Origin: Pirellula staleyi DSM 6068
GTDB lineage: Bacteria; Planctomycetota; Planctomycetia; Pirellulales; Pirellulaceae
Direction: 5' to 3'
Length of the DNA: 33,691 bases
Assembly: GCA_945900945.1 (NCBI GenBank)
Contig: CAMDKL010000059.1
Coordinates: 1-33,691 of the forward strand
Positions 7,412 to 15,440 of this stretch are shown here, one piece after another (position 1 is the first letter of the stretch; each line of letters begins with the position of its first letter). Under the pieces are notes generated by a model. That model ran no database searches, was not told the DNA's origin, and saw only the letters and a list, made by a program, of their open reading frames with translations. A program made the translations under genes and the position numbers.

Positions 7412-10400
7412 CGGCCACCACCTTGAGTACCACCGCCTCCGCGTTGACCGCCGCCTCCGCGTTGACCGCCGCCTTGATTTCCGCCACCACCAAAACCACC
7501 GGCGTTGCCTCCACGCTGGCCACCGCCACCCTGGGCACCACCGAATCCTCCTCCACCGAATCCGCCACCGCCGCCTGGAAATCCACCACCACCAAAGCCG
7601 CCACCGCCTGGAGCTCCGCCCCCACCCGCCCGATTTCGGAACTGCTGTAGGAAATCAGCAGGATTACCCGCAGCGCCCGTTGCGCCTTGGGTTGCATTTG
7701 TGCCCGAAGCAGTACTTGTTTTTACACTCGCACCAAACGCAGATTTTAGCGCATTTTGCATCGTTGTGGCATTCACTTCGGCAGGCATGGGCACGACGAT
7801 GAACGATGGATCGTCGTCTTCTGAAGCCTGGTCAAGCTCTTCAACCAACTTCTTGACATCCTGGAAAAGCATCGGGGGTGCGACCACGATGAGCGCATTG
7901 TTCTTTTTGTCTGAGCTGACCGTCATTGTCTGCTCTTTTAGCTCCTTTTGAGCAGCACCGCCACCGCCGCCACCTCGACGTCCACCACCACCACCACCTA
8001 TAAGTTGAAGAATCTCTTGGGGTGATGGCTGACGTTGTGCACCCGCGCCTGGAGCCGAGCCAATTCGATCCGCGAAAACTTGCTTGACAATCGCTTCGAT
8101 GTCGGCGACCGGGACATTGTTGATGAAGATGGTTTCAGGAGTTCCTCGAGTCAAATTCACGATCCCGCTGTCTGGAATATCGATCATTAAGACCAAATCT
8201 TCGACCATTTGCATGTCGGATCCATTGGCCTGAACCCAAAGCGCGTTGAGTCGGGGATCCGGGGTAATTACTACGTTTCCGGTCGCTGCTGCGCCTGTGA
8301 TAGCCGAACTGCTGCTAGCACTACTCCCACCGCCGCCGCCACCAAAAAGACTACCGAAGATTCCGCCACCGCCCAAGACACTCGAGGCTACGTCACCGAG
8401 AAGTCCCCCACCGCCACCACCGCCAGTTGCTGCCTCGCCGGCGATAATACTCTGGATCAACTCGGCTGCAGCCGCAGCTTTAATGTGTTTCAAGACAATG
8501 ACGGCCGGTTCAGCGGGTGCATTGGCCATCTGCTCTTGAGCAATTTTATACAGTTGATTGAACTCCCTGAGAGCATCTGGGTTTTCACTGGTGACGATCA
8601 AACCGTTTGGACCGCGACGGATCACGATTTCGTCAAAAAGTCCGCCTTTCGACTGAGCGTTTGCTGCTGCAGCCACGGGCTTAGTCTGCTGCGGGCTTTC
8701 GCTTTCCTGGGCAACCGTTACAAATTTGGAAAATGGGTTGGTAGGACGACCATACAATGCGCTTCGGCCATCCGTCGGATTTTTCGGTGCAGGAACTGGC
8801 TCGTCAGCGGCTTTCTCACCATTATTGATTTTGGATTCCCCTGGCGGTAGGACCATGCGGAAACGCGACTTGCTCTTCCTGGCATCCATGAGCAATTGTA
8901 TTTGCTCCAACATGCGATCTGCTGATTTGCCTTTGAATGGCAGCAGGAGCAATCCATCCATCAAACTTTCCGCTTCAGGACTCGAAGCCTCGACCGTAGT
9001 CAACAGTGTTCGAATTTGTGCGACTTCCTCTTTGGTCCCCTTCACCATGATTCGCTTCGAAGCAGCGTCGCCGTAGAAAATAGGTCCTTTCGCGGTGGCC
9101 GCATCTTTGCTTTGCTTACCAAAGAACTTTTCCAATGTCAAAATAGCTGCTTGCGTGTCTAGCTTCGTTAACTGAATGACTTCGAAATCACTGTTTTGAC
9201 CTGCAAGTTCGGCAATGATCGCTTCTATCTTTTCGTGATCTTCCTTAGTCGAGAAAGCGAGAATATTATTGGTCTTCGGATCGCTCGATAGCTTCATATT
9301 GGTCTGACCAGAAAAGGTCGATTGGAGCACGTCCATCGTAGTGGACGGATCCGAACCGAGCAGCCGATGGGTCTTGAAATAAGGTGGATCCGCAACCGTA
9401 GCCTTGGCTGCTTCGTCGCTCGGCTTTACGTCGATTTCAGTAGTGATGTCTCGCAATATTTGAAGCTTGTCTGCGGTTCCTGTCGCATAAATGGTATTGC
9501 CAAACGTGTCCGTCGACATACTAAATACATCCGACGTGTTCAAACCATCCTTAAGTCCCAGCAACGGTCTTGCAATGCCCAGTATTTCGTCTGCGCTAAC
9601 ATACTTCAAAGGGAGAGTCACGATCTTTGCAGACCGAGCCCCATTCGGCTTTTCCGACCGCTCGATCAAGTCACGAATGATTCGTAATTTGCCACCCGTC
9701 TCGCAAACGAGTACTTGGCTAGCCGTTGGCAACGGCACAACAGACCCCTGAGGTCCAATCAGCAACTTGACCTCCTTTTCGATCTCCTCCACAGTGGATC
9801 GCTCCAGCGTAAACACGCTTTTAACGATTTCGTAGTCGCCGCGTTTGTCCAAATCTTCCGGGGCGACCAATTCCGCCAACTCGCGAACGAGTAGTCGAAT
9901 TACATCGGCAGATTCACCGCTGCCCAAATCGACGCTGATTAGTATCCGCTGTTTCTTGACTAGTGTGTAGCCTTTACCAAGCAAGACACCATTCATGATA
10001 TCCATCGTTTCAGCGACCGAATATCGACGGTAGGGATCCCGATAGGTAAACGTTCCCGTCGGATATGCGTCGCCTTGCAAACTCAATTCCGCTTCTTTCG
10101 CAAGCCACTTGAGGACTTCGCTCCATGGAGCAGCGTTGAAATTAATGCTGAGTCCATCCTCAGGGCCAATCATTTTTGGCTTTAGTTTCACCGCGACATC
10201 CGACGTCAATGGTGCACTTTGCGAGACACCGCTTTCTAAAGAGACACCGCTTTCTGAAGAGACTGCGTTTTCGACCTTCGTGTCACTTCGCAATGGCTTG
10301 CCGATCAATGCCTGCCAAGCCGTTCGCTGCGATTCGTCGAGAATCGCTAGAATGCGTGAATTCAGTTCGGCAGTTGCTTTGATCGGACCCAATTCGCGAT

Positions 10401-10860
10401 TGAGTATCGATTTTCCTTCAAGGATGTTTTTGATTTTTGCGATTTGCTCCTCGCTAACCCCCATAAGAATGGCAACCTGAGGCTCCAACAGTGCCGCCGG
10501 CCCGAGTTTTTGCAGACGCCACTTTTCGGCTGTCGACTGTTGAGCTTCGGTCAGAAGTGCAAATCCTTGCTTTTCGACAGATCGAATGCTTTCCGACTTC
10601 TTGGTTCGCTGTTCCGCAGATGGCAGCTGTCGAATCTGGCTGGAAAACGTTAATGCTTGGCTTTCATGCTGCTTTATTAACGCATTCAACCTGTCTAATT
10701 GGTCTTGTGTTAATCCGAGTTCTGATGCGTTTCCTGGCTCGGTAATGGAAGCCAAAACACCCACAAGATCTGGGTCGGATGCATTGATACAGGCTGTGCC
10801 AGAAGCAAAAAATGCGGAAAAGGCAAGGAGACTGTTTCTGAGTAGGTTTTTGGTTTGCAT
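7399..10860 (-). CDS. GspD-position protein: multi-module secretin N-domain protein, no recognisable barrel
   Basis: Secreted protein of 1153 residues from the ATG at 10860; an in-frame TTG lies upstream, but MQTKNLLRNSLLAFSAFFAS gives a proper signal peptide. After a helical region (about 30-190) with two LT/VS-x-x-Q-type segments comes an N0-like domain (SINFNAAPWSEVLKWLAKEA) and then about seven or eight secretin-N-like modules. Their recurring pattern is L-x-x-A-x-E followed by a V-x-x-x-N-x-L strand, e.g. IVTLPLKYVSADEILGIARP, VIVLKHIKAAAAAELIQSII and TIFINNVPVADIEAIVKQVF. The rest is Gly-rich: loops around GGGGGGGLLGD and RRGGGGGG, and a tail of about 80 residues of GGGGF/GGQRGGGG type. 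No VPxLGDIPxLGxLF-like motif or other secretin barrel signature appears. It heads the operon in the gspD position, so it is called a secretin-like component rather than a confirmed channel. Confidence 0.8.
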   Translation of the reverse strand: MQTKNLLRNSLLAFSAFFASGTACINASDPDLVGVLASITEPGNASELGLTQDQLDRLNALIKQHESQALTFSSQIRQLPSAEQRTKKSESIRSVEKQGFALLTEAQQSTAEKWRLQKLGPAALLEPQVAILMGVSEEQIAKIKNILEGKSILNRELGPIKATAELNSRILAILDESQRTAWQALIGKPLRSDTKVENAVSSESGVSLESGVSQSAPLTSDVAVKLKPKMIGPEDGLSINFNAAPWSEVLKWLAKEAELSLQGDAYPTGTFTYRDPYRRYSVAETMDIMNGVLLGKGYTLVKKQRILISVDLGSGESADVIRLLVRELAELVAPEDLDKRGDYEIVKSVFTLERSTVEEIEKEVKLLIGPQGSVVPLPTASQVLVCETGGKLRIIRDLIERSEKPNGARSAKIVTLPLKYVSADEILGIARPLLGLKDGLNTSDVFSMSTDTFGNTIYATGTADKLQILRDITTEIDVKPSDEAAKATVADPPYFKTHRLLGSDPSTTMDVLQSTFSGQTNMKLSSDPKTNNILAFSTKEDHEKIEAIIAELAGQNSDFEVIQLTKLDTQAAILTLEKFFGKQSKDAATAKGPIFYGDAASKRIMVKGTKEEVAQIRTLLTTVEASSPEAESLMDGLLLLPFKGKSADRMLEQIQLLMDARKSKSRFRMVLPPGESKINNGEKAADEPVPAPKNPTDGRSALYGRPTNPFSKFVTVAQESESPQQTKPVAAAANAQSKGGLFDEIVIRRGPNGLIVTSENPDALREFNQLYKIAQEQMANAPAEPAVIVLKHIKAAAAAELIQSIIAGEAATGGGGGGGLLGDVASSVLGGGGIFGSLFGGGGGGSSASSSSAITGAAATGNVVITPDPRLNALWVQANGSDMQMVEDLVLMIDIPDSGIVNLTRGTPETIFINNVPVADIEAIVKQVFADRIGSAPGAGAQRQPSPQEILQLIGGGGGGRRGGGGGGAAQKELKEQTMTVSSDKKNNALIVVAPPMLFQDVKKLVEELDQASEDDDPSFIVVPMPAEVNATTMQNALKSAFGASVKTSTASGTNATQGATGAAGNPADFLQQFRNRAGGGGAPGGGGFGGGGFPGGGGGFGGGGFGGAQGGGGQRGGNAGGFGGGGNQGGGQRGGGGQRGGGGTQGGGRGGR

Positions 10861-10907
10861 AGAAATGCTGGGGGTGGATCTTTGTTCGCGAATTGGTTTC
10901 AAATCGC

Positions 10908-10934
10908 CATATATCGACTTTAGTTAAAGGGCAA
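10908..10934 (-). promoter_or_regulatory. Weak candidate promoter for the T2SS operon
   Basis: On the minus strand, TTGCCC (10934-10929) and TATATG (10913-10908) are separated by 15 bases, about 50 bases before the start of the gspD-like gene. Spacing is short and the match is partial, so this is tentative. The rest of the 368-base divergent gap (10861-11228) holds only a small inverted repeat ttgcag/ctgcaa (11075-11094) and the leader described separately. Confidence 0.2.
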
Positions 10935-11186
10935 CCGATGGCTAGACACGATCGACTACCTAGAGACAATTAATTCGGCTTCTCAAGTAAAATCTTGGAA
11001 CTGAAGTGGATTGTAAGGGGGGTGGTCGCCGATCTAGCCCATTCCCTAACCCATACCAGCAAATAAGGTTCCGTTTGCAGAAATAAAGCTGCAACTGGTT
11101 TGGTCAAAACAATCGTGCTACTCTAAGGGACACCTACCCCGCCAGAATTGAATTAGCACTAGCGGCAGTTCGAATACTATTAATCT

Positions 11187-11220
11187 TGAAACACGGAGGC
11201 AAAGAGATCGCAGAGAAAGC
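11187..11220 (+). other. Repeat-like leader (cacggaggcaaagagatcgcagagaaag) before the HTTM operon
   Basis: The 5' leader contains a purine-rich run of alternating gag/gca words, beginning gaaacacggaggcaaagag and ending gcagagaaag. It resembles a dispersed 'cacggaggcacagagaacacagagaaag' word that I recall from several bacterial phyla, unverified. GAGAAAG at its end lies about 9 bases before the ATG at 11229 and could serve as the ribosome binding site, so the repeat may have been co-opted as the translation signal. Confidence 0.35.
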
Positions 11221-11228
11221 AATGAATT

Positions 11229-12002
11229 ATGACGTCCAACAAACCGCCGAAACTGACTAAAAACGGAGAAAACCTGGAAAACTCGGCCCTTTCAGCCGAC
11301 GGCACCTCCGAGGATCCCGTCATCCTTTGCCCTACATGGCTCAGGACCGTATTGTTGGTTATGTTGCTGATCCACTTTTTGGGTGTCTTGTCAGAGCCTC
11401 TCCGCTTCTTTTCTAGAAGCGAAATCCAAACAGCGCCAGAATTTGCCTGGCTCAGCGAGACGATGAAGCCCTGTTCGCAATGGCTTTACATGAACCATGG
11501 ATATTTCTTTTTTGCTCCCAATCCAGGCCCAAGTCACTTGATTCAGTGCTCGCTTTCGTCCCGTTCCGAGACGGGCCTCTCCGAAAACGAGCCATTTCAG
11601 ACACTTTTCCTGCCAGATCGTATGGAACATTGGCCTCGATTGCTTTACCACCGTTACTTCATGCTGTCCGAATTCTATACGAGTCGCTATGCTCCCGAGC
11701 AAGTCACCGAGGAACTGAAAAAGGATCTGGAGTTTATGCCTCGCTGGGCATTTGATAAAGAGATTTACGATCAAATCCAATCCTCCATTGTTGCCAGCCT
11801 AAAGCACTCTCGCGGCAAAGAAAAAGTTCAACTTCGACGCGTGGAGCGCCTTTTGCCTGAAGTGCATCAAGTCCTTCGGGAGGGTTGGAGTTTGAACGAT
11901 CCGCGCCTGACCGTTGTTCTTCCGGAAACGATGATCGAATCGGCCGCAACCGTGCCTGCCAATGAGCTTCCCAGTAAATCCGCTGCAGGAGTCTCACGAT
12001 GA
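11229..12002 (+). CDS. Membrane-anchored protein of unknown function, partner of HTTM protein
   Basis: Protein of 257 residues that I do not recognise as a named family. One clear membrane segment lies near residues 36-55 (TWLRTVLLVMLLIHFLGVLS), after a polar N-terminus. The rest is soluble, with the distinctive stretch MNHGYFFFAPNPGPSHLIQC and a helical, charged C-terminal half (EEL, KEK and RRVERLL runs). I recall proteins with a 'GYxFFAPNPGPSH' stretch beside HTTM genes in planctomycetes, unverified. Its stop overlaps the next ATG as ATGA, so it is almost certainly translated with the HTTM gene. An ATG at 11222 is out of frame and closes after 12 codons, so 11229 is the start. Confidence 0.8.
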   Translation: MTSNKPPKLTKNGENLENSALSADGTSEDPVILCPTWLRTVLLVMLLIHFLGVLSEPLRFFSRSEIQTAPEFAWLSETMKPCSQWLYMNHGYFFFAPNPGPSHLIQCSLSSRSETGLSENEPFQTLFLPDRMEHWPRLLYHRYFMLSEFYTSRYAPEQVTEELKKDLEFMPRWAFDKEIYDQIQSSIVASLKHSRGKEKVQLRRVERLLPEVHQVLREGWSLNDPRLTVVLPETMIESAATVPANELPSKSAAGVSR

Positions 12003-13018
12003 GTCCAATCTCGCCTGCACAGCTCGGAGTTGGAGATGATGGTTCGGAACTGTCGTTTTTTAATTCGTTACAGGACTTTTTCTTTCGGCCAAACTCAGCC
12101 CACACCTTGGCATTGATTCGAATCGCAACCGGCTCGATGATCGCCTACATTCATTTGGTTTGGATGTTGAATCTGGAATCGTTCCTGGGGCCGTTCGCCC
12201 TCATCAACAATGCAACCTGGAGAGCATTGCATCACGGGACAGTTCCTGACTTCAAATGGACTTACCTTGCTCAGACCGATTCGATGCCGATACTCTGGCT
12301 CCATGAAATTTTCGCTTGCCTAGCAGGGGTAATGCTCGCCTTAGGCTTTTTAACCCGGGCGTTTTGCATCTTGGCTTGGTTTACGACCCTCATGACGGTT
12401 CATCGAATGACCGGAATGCTATTTGGATTGGACCAAATTACGCTCATGCTAGTCATGTATCTGTGTTTAGCAGGTTCTGGCAATGTTTGGAGCCTAGATT
12501 GTGGGCTTCATCGGAGATTTGGCAATTTCTATTTAAAGCACACGTGGCTCCATGCTATTTCGGGTTTACCCGTAGGTGCACGCGACGGGGTAATGCCAAA
12601 GTGCTGGTCCAATACGTTTGCAATGCGTTTGATACAACTTCATTTGTGCGTGATTTATCTCTTTGGCGGCCTGGGTAAAATGCGGGGTGAGATGTGGTGG
12701 GATGGGAGTGCGATGTGGTACTCGGTCGCTTCGTACGAATACCAATCAATGGACATGACATGGACGGGGCATTTTCCGGTTTTATCCTCGATTTTCACGC
12801 ATTTGACCCTATTTTGGGAAGTCAGCTACTGCGCGATCGTTTGGCCGCGATGGACTCGGCCTTGGACTCTCCTGGTCGCGTTGTTGGTCCATGGAGGCAT
12901 CGCATTTTTTCTAGGGATGGTTACGTTTGGCTTCATGATGATCGTAGCCAACATTTCTTTTGTTCCCCCGGCCCTGATTCAAAACTTGGTTGGAATCGGA
13001 CGACGACGCGATGAATGA
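11999..13018 (+). CDS. HTTM-domain membrane protein (vitamin K-dependent carboxylase-like)
   Basis: Polytopic inner-membrane protein of 339 residues with the HTTM domain, the bacterial relative of the membrane part of vitamin K-dependent gamma-carboxylase. Supporting stretches are the N-terminal HTLALIRIATGSMIAYIHLV, then WLHEIFACLAGVMLALGFLT, GLDQITLMLVMYLCLAGSGN, and the family signature around YLFGGLGKMRGEMWWDGSAM, followed by YSVASYEY. About seven to eight hydrophobic segments are visible. The catalytic activity of bacterial HTTM proteins is mostly unknown, so carboxylase activity should not be assumed. It overlaps the upstream gene by 4 bases and the downstream DUF2459 gene by 8 bases, forming a compact three-gene unit. 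Confidence 0.9.
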   Translation: MSPISPAQLGVGDDGSELSFFNSLQDFFFRPNSAHTLALIRIATGSMIAYIHLVWMLNLESFLGPFALINNATWRALHHGTVPDFKWTYLAQTDSMPILWLHEIFACLAGVMLALGFLTRAFCILAWFTTLMTVHRMTGMLFGLDQITLMLVMYLCLAGSGNVWSLDCGLHRRFGNFYLKHTWLHAISGLPVGARDGVMPKCWSNTFAMRLIQLHLCVIYLFGGLGKMRGEMWWDGSAMWYSVASYEYQSMDMTWTGHFPVLSSIFTHLTLFWEVSYCAIVWPRWTRPWTLLVALLVHGGIAFFLGMVTFGFMMIVANISFVPPALIQNLVGIGRRRDE

Positions 13019-13796
13019 TTCACCAGATGCAAAAACGATAAATTCCGATGAGAAATCACTCAAGGCAATCAAGCGAAAGTCGTGGTTCTCATTTTTATGG
13101 CGATGGGGCATGCGAGCTATTGGACTGGTGATAGCGGGAATTCTTTGTTTCGTTGCGGCAGCTTGGATTTTGGGGAACACGCCCGTCAATCAAGGTTTTC
13201 AGCACGCCGATGCGAAAGACGGGATAGACATTTTGGTTATCAACAATGGAGTGCACGTGGATCTTGTTTTACCGATTGATGAGCCGACATTTCGGTGGAT
13301 CGATCGGTTTTACTCGACCGACTTTCTAGTCTTTGAACCTCAATCTCGCTATGCTGTTTTCGGTTGGGGAAATCGCCAGTTCTATATGGAAACAGAAACC
13401 TGGGACGACCTCAAAATTTCGAATGTATTTTATGCCTTCGCGGGATTGGGAGAAACAGTCGTACACGTCGAACTGTGTGGTGATTTGTTCTGGTCTCTCG
13501 AACGGTCGAGAAAAATCCGACTTTCTCCTGACCAATTCAAACGCCTTTGCGAATACCTGTTGTCTTCATTCCAGAAAAAGTCGGGTGACGGTTCATTTAT
13601 ACCAATAGCTAAAGCCCACTACCGAAGTAGGGATGCCTTTTACGAGGGAACAGGCCATTACAATCTTTTTCGTACGTGCAACGTTTGGGCCGGAAGCGGA
13701 TTGGCCAAGGCAGGCGTCCGCGTCGGCTATTGGACTCTCACACCAGGTTTTCTTTTTGCATGTCTACCTGAGCCGCCACAGGAGAGCCCGAATTAG
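13011..13796 (+). CDS. DUF2459 (TIGR02117-type) membrane-anchored protein, possible permuted papain-fold hydrolase
   Basis: Protein of 261 residues from the ATG at 13011, which overlaps the HTTM stop by 8 bases; an in-frame TTG at 12990 is less likely. A basic N-terminus and one membrane segment (LVIAGILCFVAAAWILG) put the rest in the periplasm. DUF2459 hallmarks are present: INNGVHVDLVLP, the FGWGNRQFYMETETWDDL block, and YNLFRTCNVWAGSGLAKAGV near the C-terminus. The early conserved His and the late conserved Cys have the order seen in circularly permuted NlpC/P60-like cysteine hydrolases. That functional reading is inference; the family is uncharacterised. Confidence 0.85.
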   Translation: MNDSPDAKTINSDEKSLKAIKRKSWFSFLWRWGMRAIGLVIAGILCFVAAAWILGNTPVNQGFQHADAKDGIDILVINNGVHVDLVLPIDEPTFRWIDRFYSTDFLVFEPQSRYAVFGWGNRQFYMETETWDDLKISNVFYAFAGLGETVVHVELCGDLFWSLERSRKIRLSPDQFKRLCEYLLSSFQKKSGDGSFIPIAKAHYRSRDAFYEGTGHYNLFRTCNVWAGSGLAKAGVRVGYWTLTPGFLFACLPEPPQESPN

Positions 13797-13870
13797 CCCC
13801 GACTCGCTTGCCTCAGGCGTAGATTCAAGCGATATTGCGATAGACCTCAGCGATCGCCACCTGGGAAATC

Positions 13871-15322
13871 CTATTTCTTAGGAATCACTTTGCTCAGGAA
13901 GGGCAATGTCTCCGGAAGAATCTTCACCGAGGTGCTAAGACGCATTGGGACAGGTGCTCCAACATCGAACTCACACTGAACAAACGAAGCCTGCCAGCCT
14001 TTTTCCGGTACAAGCAATTGGGCTTCGAAAATGCCATCGGCGACCTCTTTCAATTCTAGCGGTTTGTAGGCCTTTCCGATCGTATCCACTCTGAAATCGC
14101 GAGAGTCTGGATTCGCGGCTTGCCATAGAACCACTCGCGTTGGTTGAGTTTTGCACTGCACCTGCACCTTATGCTTATCGTCAAACGTCCAAACAAATTC
14201 GGGGCGGGCTGTGCCATGCACAATGGTGTGGTGAAATGCGATCAGCGTTTCGAGAGCATTGGAGTCCTTCAACGAATGCTCCGTGTTGGGGACGTAACAA
14301 AGGTGTTTTTCCCCAGGAAGGTCATCGAAGTAGAATTGCGATGAGTCTGGGCAGAAGAATTGATCCCCCGTTGAGTTTACGATGCACTTCGGCATAGTGA
14401 ATCGATTTCGATAAGCGAATGGATCCTCAATTTGCATGAGCTCCTTGTAGCGTTTTTCGCCTCGCCGTTGCATGATGCGATGGTCCACATACTCATCGAT
14501 GGCTGGTGCCCAAAACCCATAGGCGCCATAGTGGTGTCGCATCGATACATCCAAGTTGAGAACATCGATTACCATAGGAGCAATGGCCACAACTCGCTTG
14601 TCGACGGCCGCTGTCATCCAGGTGGTCCATCCTCGTTTCGAGCCACCCGCAACCACAAATTGGTTTACCGGCAACGTGCCACCTGCGTCGCTCGCCATGA
14701 AGGCTTCGACGGTGTCCATGGCGCGCACCACGGCCTTGGTCATCGGCCCTCTCGCTGGCCATCGTTCGTCGCCTGTTTTGATATACTGATCCCAAGTGTA
14801 GCCGATCAAATCGTCCTCGACTCGAGGTTTACCGTCGCCATGAAAAATCAATGGTTGATTAGGAACTTGCTTGAGCTCGGCAACAACACTTTTTGTGCCC
14901 GCTGCAATGGCGGCAATCCGGGCATCCAACCCCGTAGGTGCTTCGCCGCCGTTTCCACCGCCTCCAATGAACATCAACGCTTTATTGGATGTAACTCCGG
15001 TCGGTTTGAAAATAGTTAGCCAGTGTTGCCATAGTGGCCGATCTACTTCGCTAGGTTTGAGCCAGGTCTGGGATTTGAGATCGATGACGAAAAGTGTTCC
15101 TGCAGGTGTCACCTGGGAACTTACCAAATCCCATCGGTAGGTCGGATCCGGGGCCGCAACATACCGATCGATGGAGGTAAGCTCAGTATTGATCACGGCA
15201 TGGCTGACAGGATTTGGGTCCAGTTTTTCGCGATCACGGACCGAAGTCTCTTGTGCGTTCGCGTGTATTGAAACGCCCAAACCAAAAAGCGTCACAAATA
15301 AAAATCGATTCAAAATGCGCAT
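13871..15322 (-). CDS. Secreted PhoPQ-activated pathogenicity-related (PqaA-like) alpha/beta hydrolase
   Basis: Secreted protein of 483 residues in the PhoPQ_related (PqaA) family. Signal peptide: MRILNRFLFVTLFGLGVSIHANA, then QE. The ATG at 15322 has GGAG about 8 bases upstream, whereas an in-frame GTG at 15358 would spoil the signal peptide. The alpha/beta-hydrolase triad is visible: nucleophile elbow VVAGGSKRGW (Ser about 228), acid in IVNSTGDQFF (Asp about 320) and His in VPNTEHSL (about 349). A glycine-rich oxyanion-type stretch FIGGGGNGGEA lies earlier. Substrate is unknown. In enterobacteria the family was named from PhoP regulation, which need not apply here. It lies downstream of flhF on the same strand after a 118-base gap. 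Confidence 0.88.
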   Translation of the reverse strand: MRILNRFLFVTLFGLGVSIHANAQETSVRDREKLDPNPVSHAVINTELTSIDRYVAAPDPTYRWDLVSSQVTPAGTLFVIDLKSQTWLKPSEVDRPLWQHWLTIFKPTGVTSNKALMFIGGGGNGGEAPTGLDARIAAIAAGTKSVVAELKQVPNQPLIFHGDGKPRVEDDLIGYTWDQYIKTGDERWPARGPMTKAVVRAMDTVEAFMASDAGGTLPVNQFVVAGGSKRGWTTWMTAAVDKRVVAIAPMVIDVLNLDVSMRHHYGAYGFWAPAIDEYVDHRIMQRRGEKRYKELMQIEDPFAYRNRFTMPKCIVNSTGDQFFCPDSSQFYFDDLPGEKHLCYVPNTEHSLKDSNALETLIAFHHTIVHGTARPEFVWTFDDKHKVQVQCKTQPTRVVLWQAANPDSRDFRVDTIGKAYKPLELKEVADGIFEAQLLVPEKGWQASFVQCEFDVGAPVPMRLSTSVKILPETLPFLSKVIPKK

Positions 15323-15440
15323 GCACAATACTCCAAAGCGGGAGAGGAGAGTAGTCACTATTCCAACTTCAATAAATCAAGCTCTAGTTTACTGTGCCCC
15401 AGGCTGTGACTCAATGACCACCATGCTTTCATTCTGGAAT

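Noticed and set aside
7505-7951. Plus-strand Pro-rich frame
   Set aside because: Antisense of the Gly-rich tail of the secretin-like gene. Pro-rich composition is expected from Gly codons read in reverse.
13800-13870. gcctcaggcg word resembling half of the 5544-5601 palindrome
   Set aside because: Only about 10 bases match and there is no partner arm. Treated as coincidence or an eroded remnant.
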